Below, in pieces: positions 56,508-64,000 of a stretch of DNA of 64,000 bases. Under the pieces are notes generated by a model that had not been told where the DNA came from, made no database searches, and saw only the letters and a list, made by a program, of their open reading frames with translations. The stretch covers positions 33,488 through 97,487 of the forward strand of contig JACRCN010000087.1 of NCBI GenBank assembly GCA_016219005.1, in the 5' to 3' direction. The position numbers and the translations under genes were made by a program. Source of the stretch: Deltaproteobacteria bacterium. GTDB lineage: Bacteria > Desulfobacterota > Desulfobacteria > Desulfobacterales > SpSt-501. Position 1 is the stretch's first letter, and each line of letters opens with the position of its first letter.

Positions 56508-56906
56508 TCAGCTGACGGTGCAGAGCAGCTCGCCGCCGATATTTTCTTTGCGCGCCTGCTTGTCGGTCATCAGGCCCTTGGACGTGGACAGGATCGAAAT
56601 CCCCATTCCGCTCAGGACGGGCTTGAGGTCCTTGCTCTTCGCGTAGGACCGGCGACCGGGCTTGCTCATGCGTTTGATCTGGTGGAAGGCGCTGGCTTGC
56701 CCCGAGCCGTATTTAAGATAGATGCGCAGGACCCCCTGCTTTCCGTCCTTGAGAAACTTGTAGTTCTTGACGAAGCCCTCATCTTTCAGGATGCGGGCCA
56801 CTTCCACCTTCAACTTGGACCCCGGCACATCCACGCTGCTGAACTTGGCCTTGGCGCCATTGCGGATGCGGGTCAACATGTCGGCTACTGGGTCGGTGAC
56901 TGCCAT
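56508..56906 (-). CDS. rpsH: 30S ribosomal protein S8
   Basis: VTDPVADMLTRIRNGAKAKFSSVDVPGSKLK; GISILSTSKGLMTDKQARKENIGGELLC. Confidence 0.98.
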   Translation of the reverse strand: MAVTDPVADMLTRIRNGAKAKFSSVDVPGSKLKVEVARILKDEGFVKNYKFLKDGKQGVLRIYLKYGSGQASAFHQIKRMSKPGRRSYAKSKDLKPVLSGMGISILSTSKGLMTDKQARKENIGGELLCTVS

Positions 56907-57002
56907 GAGATTCTCCTATCGTATACCGAATACCGGGGTGGAGTGTTGCGCCGTCCGGCGGGTCTGCCCACCGCTTCGCGCCGCCCCGGTTGGGATTGCC
57001 TT

Positions 57003-57188
57003 TCACCAGCTGGACTTGATCACCCCCGGCAGTTTACCCTGCGACGCCATGTTCCGGAAACAAATGCGGCAGAGGCCGAATCTGCGCAGGAAGGCCCGGG
57101 GCCGACCGCAGATCGGGCACCGGTTATAGGTCCGAACCTTGAACTTGGGGGTTTGCTTTGACTTCAGTTTGAGCGCCTTCTTTGCCAA
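57003..57188 (-). CDS. rpsN: 30S ribosomal protein S14 (zinc type)
   Basis: 61 aa, [39 protein letters not shown]. Confidence 0.97.
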   Translation of the reverse strand: MAKKALKLKSKQTPKFKVRTYNRCPICGRPRAFLRRFGLCRICFRNMASQGKLPGVIKSSW

Positions 57189-57274
57189 ATCTTCCTCCTT
57201 GCGATCCTGCCTCTAAGCCGGACCTTGCCCGGCCGCCAGCCTCGGCGGCCCGCTCCGGGCCCCGGCGTCGATGC

Positions 57275-57814
57275 CTAGTTGCGGAACGGCATCCCCATCA
57301 GCCGGAGAAGTTCCTTGCCTTCCTCGTCGGTTCGGGCGGTGGTTACGATGCTGACGTTCAGTCCCTTGATCGCATCGATTTTATCGTAGTCGATCTCGGG
57401 GAAAATGATGTGCTCCTTGATGCCGAGGGAGTAGTTTCCCCGGCCGTCAAAGGCCTTTGCGGAAACGCCCCGGAAGTCGCGGACGCGCGGCAGGGCCACG
57501 TTCACAAGCTTCTGCAGGAAGTCGAACATCCGCGTGTGACGCAAGGTCACCATGCAGCCGATGGGCATACCTTCCCGCAGCTTGAAGGCCGCGATCGACT
57601 TCTTGGCCCGCGTGATCACCGGATGCTGTCCGGCGATGGCCTTCAGTTCCTCGGTCGCGGTCTCCAAGATCTTGACGTTTTGAATGGCTTCGCCCAAGCC
57701 CATGTTGAGCACGACCTTGCGGAACTTCGGGACCTCCATGACGTTCTTGTACTTAAAGGTCTCGATCAGCTTGGGCACAACCTCTTTTTCGTATAAGTCT
57801 TTCATTCGAGACAT
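57275..57814 (-). CDS. rplE: 50S ribosomal protein L5
   Basis: [21 protein letters not shown]...[34 protein letters not shown]. Confidence 0.98.
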   Translation of the reverse strand: MSRMKDLYEKEVVPKLIETFKYKNVMEVPKFRKVVLNMGLGEAIQNVKILETATEELKAIAGQHPVITRAKKSIAAFKLREGMPIGCMVTLRHTRMFDFLQKLVNVALPRVRDFRGVSAKAFDGRGNYSLGIKEHIIFPEIDYDKIDAIKGLNVSIVTTARTDEEGKELLRLMGMPFRN

Positions 57815-57836
57815 GCAGTTCCTCCGCCGGCCGCCA

Positions 57837-58166
57837 TCAGGATTCTATGGCTTCGCCGCATTTGACGCAAGTCCGGATCTTTTTGCCGTCATCGAGCGTC
57901 TTGTGCGCCACCCGGGTGGCAGCCATGCACTTGTTGCACATCAGCATGACGTTTTCCCAGGGTATCGGCGCCTCGCTTTCCAGAATGCCCCCCTGCCGCG
58001 TGCGTGCATTCGGCCGGGTGTGGCGCTTCATGATGTTCACCTTTTCGACCACAATGCGGTCCTTTTTCCGGAGCACTTTGAGCACTTTGCCGATCTTGCC
58101 CTTGTCCTTGCCGGTGAGGACCTTCACCTTGTCGTTCTTTTTGATGGCACACTTTTCAAACTTCAT
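57837..58166 (-). CDS. rplX: 50S ribosomal protein L24
   Basis: [44 protein letters not shown]. Confidence 0.97.
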   Translation of the reverse strand: MKFEKCAIKKNDKVKVLTGKDKGKIGKVLKVLRKKDRIVVEKVNIMKRHTRPNARTRQGGILESEAPIPWENVMLMCNKCMAATRVAHKTLDDGKKIRTCVKCGEAIES

Positions 58167-58209
58167 ACGCCGCCTCTCCAACCGGGCGTGTGCGACCGCC
58201 CGGGCACGC

Positions 58210-58578
58210 CTATAGCACCTCGGGTGCCAGGGAAATGATTTTCATGAACCGCTTGGTGCGAAGCTCGCGCGCCACCGGCCCGAAGATGCGCGTCCCGATC
58301 GGCTCCTTGGCCTGGTTGATCAGGACCGCCGAGTTCTCGTCGAAGCGGATGTAAGAGCCGTCCGACCGTCGGACCCCCTTCTTGGTCCGCACCACCACGG
58401 CCTTGAGCACATCGCCCTTCTTCACCTTGGCGTTCGGGATGGCTTCCTTCACCGAGACCACGATAATGTCGCCCACCGTGGCGTACCGCCGCCGCGTACC
58501 GCCGAGCACCTTGATGCAGTAGAGCACCTTCGCCCCGGAATTGTCAGCCGCCTTCAACCGTGTTTCAACCTGTATCAT
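58210..58578 (-). CDS. rplN: 50S ribosomal protein L14
   Basis: [33 protein letters not shown]. Confidence 0.98.
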   Translation of the reverse strand: MIQVETRLKAADNSGAKVLYCIKVLGGTRRRYATVGDIIVVSVKEAIPNAKVKKGDVLKAVVVRTKKGVRRSDGSYIRFDENSAVLINQAKEPIGTRIFGPVARELRTKRFMKIISLAPEVL

Positions 58579-58598
58579 GGCTCAGTTTCCTTTGTGCG

Positions 58599-58865
58599 TT
58601 ACGCCGCTTTCTCGACGATCTTGCTGACGCGCCAGTGCTTGCTACGGCTGATCGGCCGGGATTCGGTGATGATCACCTTGTCCCCGATCTGACAGCTGTT
58701 TTGCTCGTCGTGGGCGGCAAACTTGGTCCGGCGCTTGATATACTTGTGGTACATCGCGTGTTTGACCGTGCGCTCGACCGCCACGACCACGGTTTTGTCC
58801 ATTTTGTTGCTGACGACGACGCCAACGACCTGCCGTTTCATCTCGCGTGCTTTCATGTCCACCAC
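58599..58865 (-). CDS. rpsQ: 30S ribosomal protein S17
   Basis: [45 protein letters not shown]. Confidence 0.97.
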   Translation of the reverse strand: MVDMKAREMKRQVVGVVVSNKMDKTVVVAVERTVKHAMYHKYIKRRTKFAAHDEQNSCQIGDKVIITESRPISRSKHWRVSKIVEKAA

Positions 58866-59075
58866 TTATGCTTTGGCGTTCTGGGAGTTCAAGGCCGCCT
58901 CCCGAATGACTGTCTGCAACCGGGCGACGTCCTGTTTGGTCTGCTGGATCTTGCGCGGGTTTTCCAGTTGGCCGATTTCATGCTGAAACCGCAGGTTGAA
59001 CAACTCCTGCTTCAGGTCGACCAGCTTGCGCTGCAACTCATCGACCGTCAACTCGCGGATCTCGCTCGCGTTCAT
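58866..59075 (-). CDS. rpmC: 50S ribosomal protein L29
   Basis: [36 protein letters not shown]. Confidence 0.97.
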   Translation of the reverse strand: MNASEIRELTVDELQRKLVDLKQELFNLRFQHEIGQLENPRKIQQTKQDVARLQTVIREAALNSQNAKA

Positions 59076-59488
59076 AACGATTCGCTCCTCTCAACAAATT
59101 TCGTCTGAATCGAAAGCTTGTGCGCCGCCAGTCGAAAAGCTTCGATGGCCTGCTCCCGGGGGACCCCCTGCATTTCATAGAGGATGCGGCCGGGCCGGAC
59201 CACCGCCACCCAGCCCTCGGGGGCGCCCTTGCCCTTGCCCATGCGAACTTCCGCCGGCTTCTTGGTGATCGGCTTGTCCGGGAAGACGCGGATCCATATC
59301 CGGCCGCCGCGCTTGACGTAGCGGGTCATCGCAATACGGGCCGCCTCGATCTCCTTGGCGTTGACCCAACCGTTGCCGGTCGCCTGCAGCCCGAATTCGC
59401 CGAACGTCAGGCTGCTCCCGCGCCACGCCATGCCCCTGCGGCGGCCTTTCATCTGTTTGCGGAATTTGACCTTCTTGGGACTCAGCAT
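59072..59488 (-). CDS. rplP: 50S ribosomal protein L16
   Basis: [36 protein letters not shown]. Confidence 0.98.
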   Translation of the reverse strand: MLSPKKVKFRKQMKGRRRGMAWRGSSLTFGEFGLQATGNGWVNAKEIEAARIAMTRYVKRGGRIWIRVFPDKPITKKPAEVRMGKGKGAPEGWVAVVRPGRILYEMQGVPREQAIEAFRLAAHKLSIQTKFVERSESL

Positions 59489-59506
59489 CTTCTTGTCTCC
59501 TGTGCG

Positions 59507-60160
59507 TTAACTCGGCTCGGCGATGGGCGGTTCCTTGCGCAGGACCTCTCCCTTGAAAATCATGACCTTGACCCCGACGACCCCGTATGTCGTGCGCGCC
59601 TCGGCAGTGCCGTAGTCGATGTCCGCCCGCAGAGTGTGCAGGGGCACCCGCCCCTCACGGTACCACTCGGTGCGGGCGATTTCCGCCCCGCCGAGACGGC
59701 CGGCGCAGATCACTTTGATGCCGAGCGCGCCGAACCTCAGCGACGACTGCACCGCGCGCTTCATGGCGCGCCGGAATGCCACCCTGCGTTCGAGCTGGTT
59801 AGCCACGTTTTCCGCCACCAGCTGGGCGTCAATCTCGGGCTTGCGGACCTCCTGGATGTCGATCAGCACCTCGTGGACGGTCAACTGCTCGACCTCTTTC
59901 TTGAGCTGAGCGATCTCGGCACCCTTCTTGCCGATAACGATGCCCGGTCGGGCGGTGTAGATGCGCAGGCGGATGCGCTTGGCCGATCGTTCGATCTCGA
60001 TGCGGGACACTCCGGCGTGGTAGAGCTTCTGCTTGATGAACTTACGCAGATTGTAATCCTCGAAGATGTAATCGGCGTAGTTCTTGCCGCCGAACCACCG
60101 GGACTCCCACGTCTTGATGATCCCAAGCCTCAAACCGACCGGGTTGACTTTCTGGCCCAA
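59507..60160 (-). CDS. rpsC: 30S ribosomal protein S3
   Basis: [23 protein letters not shown]...[11 protein letters not shown]. Confidence 0.98.
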   Translation of the reverse strand: MGQKVNPVGLRLGIIKTWESRWFGGKNYADYIFEDYNLRKFIKQKLYHAGVSRIEIERSAKRIRLRIYTARPGIVIGKKGAEIAQLKKEVEQLTVHEVLIDIQEVRKPEIDAQLVAENVANQLERRVAFRRAMKRAVQSSLRFGALGIKVICAGRLGGAEIARTEWYREGRVPLHTLRADIDYGTAEARTTYGVVGVKVMIFKGEVLRKEPPIAEPS

Positions 60161-60176
60161 GCTCTATCCTCCTTTA

Positions 60177-60518
60177 TTAAACCGAAGACTTTTCCGACAA
60201 CACCACGGTGATGTGGCAGGTCGGCTTCAAAATGCGCGTGCCTCTTCCGCGGGCCTTGGTACCCCAGCGTTTTAGCACCGGGCCCTCGTCGGCCGTGATA
60301 TTGCGCACGACCAGCCGGTCGACATCCACGTCCGGTTTCTGGTCGGCGTTCGCCACGGCGGAACGCAGGGCCTTCTCCAGCGTCTTGGCCGCTTTCTGGG
60401 GCATGAACTTCAGAATGCTCAGCGCGGCCCCCACCGGCTTTCCCTTCACCGCTGAGGACACCTTCAGCACCTTGAGCGATGACACGCGCACATATCTCGA
60501 AACGGCTTTAGCCTGCAT
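60177..60518 (-). CDS. rplV: 50S ribosomal protein L22
   Basis: [58 protein letters not shown]. Confidence 0.98.
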   Translation of the reverse strand: MQAKAVSRYVRVSSLKVLKVSSAVKGKPVGAALSILKFMPQKAAKTLEKALRSAVANADQKPDVDVDRLVVRNITADEGPVLKRWGTKARGRGTRILKPTCHITVVLSEKSSV

Positions 60519-60563
60519 GGCGGATCGTTCCTCTTCTTTCCGGGTTCTTCAGGGCCGGCCTAA

Positions 60564-60842
60564 TCAGGCAGCCTTGGTCTTCTTGTCGCCCGAGTGGCCG
60601 TGGAAGGTTCGGGTCGGTGAAAACTCCCCCAGCTTGTGTCCGACCATGTTCTCGGAGACGAACACGGGGATGAACTTGCGGCCGTTATGAACGGCCAGCG
60701 TCAGCCCCACCATCTCCGGCACGATGATCGAACGCCGGGACCAGGTTTTGATGACTCTGCTGGTGCGTGTTTCCTGGGCAACCTGTACTTTTTTCAAAAG
60801 CGCCGCTTCGATGAACGGACCTTTTTTCAACGACCTTGCCAT
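60564..60842 (-). CDS. rpsS: 30S ribosomal protein S19
   Basis: [19 protein letters not shown]...[48 protein letters not shown]. Confidence 0.98.
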   Translation of the reverse strand: MARSLKKGPFIEAALLKKVQVAQETRTSRVIKTWSRRSIIVPEMVGLTLAVHNGRKFIPVFVSENMVGHKLGEFSPTRTFHGHSGDKKTKAA

Positions 60843-60918
60843 AGCATCTCCAGACGAGTCGGTTCCAACGGAAACCGGTGACTGTGTTTATGGACTCCCG
60901 CGCCAACCGGCAGCAGCG

Positions 60919-61740
60919 CTAGCTGCGCCGCTTTACGATCAGCCGGTCGCTCGGTTTCTTCTTGCGCGTCTTGTACCCCTTGGTCGGCATGCCCCACGGG
61001 CTGCAGGGGTGCCGGCCGCCGGAGGATTTGCCTTCGCCGCCGCCCATGGGGTGGTCGACCGGATTCATGGCCACCCCGCGCGTATGCGGCCGTTTTCCCA
61101 GCCAGCGCTTGCGCCCGGCCTTGCCGTACGAGACTTTTTCGTGCTGCAGATTGCCCACCTGTCCGACGGTGGCGCGGCAGTCAAGCAGCACCTTTCGCAC
61201 CTCGCCGGAAGGCAGCTTGATCAGGGCGTAGTTGCCCTCTTTGGCCATCAACTGCGCGAAGCCGCCGGCGCTGCGCACGATCTGCCCGCCCCGGCCGACC
61301 CGCAATTCGATATTGTGCACCTGGGTACCGAGCGGCATGTTCCGCAACGGCAGGCTGTTGCCCGGCTTGATGTCCGCCGCGGGCCCGGCCTCCACCATAT
61401 CGTTCACCTTGAGGTCCTGGGGCGCCAGGATGTAGCGCTTCTCGCCGTCCACGTAGTGCAGCAGGGCGATGCGGGCGGACCGGTTCGGGTCGTATTCGAT
61501 GGAGGCCACCCGGGCCGGAATGCCGATTTTGTCGCGCTTGAAGTCGATGATCCGGTAGTGCCGCTTGTGCCCCCCGCCCCGCTGCCAGGCCGTCACCCGA
61601 CCGTAGACGTTGCGGCCGCCGCTCTTGTTGAGCGACTGCAGCAGGCTTTTCTCCGGCGTTGTTTTCGTGATCTCTTCAAACGTGTCGTAGGTCTGAAAGC
61701 GCCGCCCCGGAGAGGTCGGCTTGACTTTTTTGATTCCCAT
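60919..61740 (-). CDS. rplB: 50S ribosomal protein L2
   Basis: [25 protein letters not shown]...[41 protein letters not shown]. Confidence 0.99.
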   Translation of the reverse strand: MGIKKVKPTSPGRRFQTYDTFEEITKTTPEKSLLQSLNKSGGRNVYGRVTAWQRGGGHKRHYRIIDFKRDKIGIPARVASIEYDPNRSARIALLHYVDGEKRYILAPQDLKVNDMVEAGPAADIKPGNSLPLRNMPLGTQVHNIELRVGRGGQIVRSAGGFAQLMAKEGNYALIKLPSGEVRKVLLDCRATVGQVGNLQHEKVSYGKAGRKRWLGKRPHTRGVAMNPVDHPMGGGEGKSSGGRHPCSPWGMPTKGYKTRKKKPSDRLIVKRRS

Positions 61741-61757
61741 CGTCTGCTCCTCGGATC

Positions 61758-62045
61758 TTACGCCCCTTCAAAAAATTCGATGCGCTCGCCCGGCATCAGC
61801 CGTACGATCGCCTTCTTCCAGTCCCGGCGCTTGCCTGCAATCCGGCCGCGCTGGGTTGTTTTGCCCAGCATCTGCATGGTGCGCACGGAGGTCACCCGGA
61901 CCTTAAACGCCTGCTCCACGGCCCGCCGGATTTCGATACGGTTCGCCCGGCGGTCGACCTCGAAGGACACCTGGTTGCTCAGTTCCTTCTGAATGTTGGT
62001 TTTTTCCGTGATCAGGGGCCGGATGATGATATCGTAATGTTTCAT
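61758..62045 (-). CDS. rplW: 50S ribosomal protein L23
   Basis: [54 protein letters not shown]. Confidence 0.98.
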   Translation of the reverse strand: MKHYDIIIRPLITEKTNIQKELSNQVSFEVDRRANRIEIRRAVEQAFKVRVTSVRTMQMLGKTTQRGRIAGKRRDWKKAIVRLMPGERIEFFEGA

Positions 62046-62665
62046 GAGATCAGCCTCCCCTCGATAACCTTGATCGCCGGCTGCAGCAGCACGAGCGTAT
62101 CGTACTTGAGCACGTCGTAGACGTTCAGCCCCTCGCTGCGCAACACCTTGACCTTCGGCACGTTGCGCGAGGAACGCTCCAGGTGGTCGTTCTTCGCCTC
62201 CGTGATGATGAGTGCGCTCTTGAGGTTCAGGGCCTTCAAGGCGTTCACGAAGCGCCGGGTCTTGATCTCGGACAGGTCGAACCCGTCGAGCACGATCAGC
62301 GCGTTCTCCTGGAACTTGCTGCTCAAGGCCATTTTGAGGGCGAGCCGGCGGACCTTCTTCGGGACCTGATAGTCATAGGTCCGGCCGTCCGGCCCGAAAA
62401 TAACGCCGCCGCCTCTCAGCAACGGCGACTTGATGTCGCCGCGCCGCGCCCGGCCGGTGCCCTTCTGCTTGTAGAGCTTGCGGGTGCTGCCGGCGACGTC
62501 CCCGCGGTGCTTTACCTGGGGATGGGCATTGCGCCGGTTGGCGAGTTGCATGGTCACGACCTCATGCAGCACATGCGACTTGACCGGAACGTTGAACACC
62601 GCGTCCGGCAGGTCGGCCTGCGCCACCTGCTGGCCTTCGATATTGAGGACATCTATGACAGCCAT
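62042..62665 (-). CDS. rplD: 50S ribosomal protein L4
   Basis: [61 protein letters not shown]. Confidence 0.98.
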   Translation of the reverse strand: MAVIDVLNIEGQQVAQADLPDAVFNVPVKSHVLHEVVTMQLANRRNAHPQVKHRGDVAGSTRKLYKQKGTGRARRGDIKSPLLRGGGVIFGPDGRTYDYQVPKKVRRLALKMALSSKFQENALIVLDGFDLSEIKTRRFVNALKALNLKSALIITEAKNDHLERSSRNVPKVKVLRSEGLNVYDVLKYDTLVLLQPAIKVIEGRLIS

Positions 62666-62695
62666 GGTTCCACCATTTTCCGTTGCAACGTCACG

Positions 62696-63334
62696 CTATT
62701 TTTTCCTGACGATCTTTTGTTTCTTGACGGCCACCAGACCTGTTGCGGGGCCCGGCACGGCGCCCTTCACCATGAGGATGTTTTCCTCCGGCCGGATGTC
62801 GACGATCTCGATGTTCTGCATGGTCTGGTGATCCACCCCGTAGTGCCCCGGCATGCCCCTGCCCTTGAACACGCGGGAGGGCCAGGCACTCGTACCGATC
62901 GAGCCGGGAATCCGGTGGCACTTGCTGCCGTGGGTCTTGGGGCCGCCGCTGAAGCCTTCCTTCTTCATGACGCCGGCGAAACCCCGCCCCTTGGTGGTCC
63001 CGCAGACGTCCACCCGTTCCCCCACTGCGAAAATCTCGATCGTGATCTTCTGCCCGAGGCTGTAGGCCTCCGGGTTGTCCACTGCGAACTCCTGCACGTG
63101 GCGGAAGAACGTCTCCCCGCTCTTGCGGAAGTGTCCCTGGCGGGGCTTGGTCACGCGCTTGGCCTTGACTTCACTGAACCCCAGCTGCAAGGCGTTGTAT
63201 CCGTCCGTCGCCGTGGTCTTGATCTGGGTCACGACGCAGGGGCCGGCCTCGATGACGGTCACCGGAACGTAGCGGCCGTCCGGGGCGAAAAGCCCCGTCA
63301 TCCCCAGTTTTTTCCCCATTAGTCCTTTGCTCAT
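62696..63334 (-). CDS. rplC: 50S ribosomal protein L3
   Basis: MSKGLMGKKLGMTGLFAPDGRYVPVTVIEAGPCVVTQIKT. Confidence 0.98.
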   Translation of the reverse strand: MSKGLMGKKLGMTGLFAPDGRYVPVTVIEAGPCVVTQIKTTATDGYNALQLGFSEVKAKRVTKPRQGHFRKSGETFFRHVQEFAVDNPEAYSLGQKITIEIFAVGERVDVCGTTKGRGFAGVMKKEGFSGGPKTHGSKCHRIPGSIGTSAWPSRVFKGRGMPGHYGVDHQTMQNIEIVDIRPEENILMVKGAVPGPATGLVAVKKQKIVRKK

Positions 63335-63380
63335 ATTCGCAACTCGCCTTCCTGCTTGCCCGTTCCGCCGCTGGCCCGGA

Positions 63381-63692
63381 CTAGAGTTTGATTTCGACGT
63401 CGACCCCCGGGGAGAGATCCAGCTTCATCAGGGCGTCCACGGTCTGCTGCGTCGGCTCGAGAATGTCCAGCAGGCGCTTGTGAGTCCGCATTTCGAACTG
63501 CTCCCGGGACTTTTTGTCCACGTGGGGCGACCGCAGCACGGTGTACTTGTTGATCCGTGTCGGCAACGGTATCGGGCCGACGACCTTGGCCCCGGTCTTG
63601 GAGGCCGTGTCCACGATGTCGGTGGCGGACTGGTCCAGCAGTTTGTGATCGTAGGCCTTGAGTCGGATCCGTATTTTCGTGTTCGTAATCAT
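63381..63692 (-). CDS. rpsJ: 30S ribosomal protein S10
   Basis: [72 protein letters not shown]. Confidence 0.99.
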   Translation of the reverse strand: MITNTKIRIRLKAYDHKLLDQSATDIVDTASKTGAKVVGPIPLPTRINKYTVLRSPHVDKKSREQFEMRTHKRLLDILEPTQQTVDALMKLDLSPGVDVEIKL

Positions 63693-63710
63693 GATTCACT
63701 CGTTCCTTTG

Positions 63711-64000
<290 letters not shown>

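Overview
GC-rich bacterial chromosomal window, gene content most like an anaerobic deltaproteobacterium/Desulfobacterota (taxonomy is inference). From left to right: an SDR gene fragment at the left edge; an OmpR-type two-component pair; a TAXI-type TRAP operon (fused permease, DUF1850, Tat-type TAXI binding protein); a nicotinamidase-like hydrolase; a YihY/BrkB membrane protein; a ThDP-dependent ALS-like enzyme; a low-GC orphan membrane protein; HrpB helicase; a universal stress protein; a second TAXI TRAP system; a glycyl radical enzyme (GRE) with its own FadR/FCD regulator; a CorA-like transporter; small envelope genes; a Liv-type ABC cassette with acyl-CoA ligase and hotdog thioesterase, flanked by two paralogous response regulators; an ACT-kinase-kinase-regulator operon; an MFS transporter; a roughly 10 kb minus-strand catabolic module (CoA-transferase, DctPQM, acyl-CoA dehydrogenase, ETF, ETF-QO); and the alpha/spc/S10 ribosomal protein superoperon, ending inside tuf. 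The most interesting items are: (1) the GRE, which carries GCVA where most characterised dehydratase/lyase GREs have GCxE, has no visible activase nearby, and is preceded by a perfect TGGTnnnACCA operator on its promoter; (2) two receiver-domain proteins sharing an unusual C-terminal tail (KLGxxFxxRFGxxWxxxxxxFW) that bracket the Liv/ligase cassette; (3) a candidate dicarboxylate (possibly glutarate) uptake-to-quinone module. No CRISPR array, rRNA, tRNA or transposase was recognised. All calls were made by reading; no search was run.
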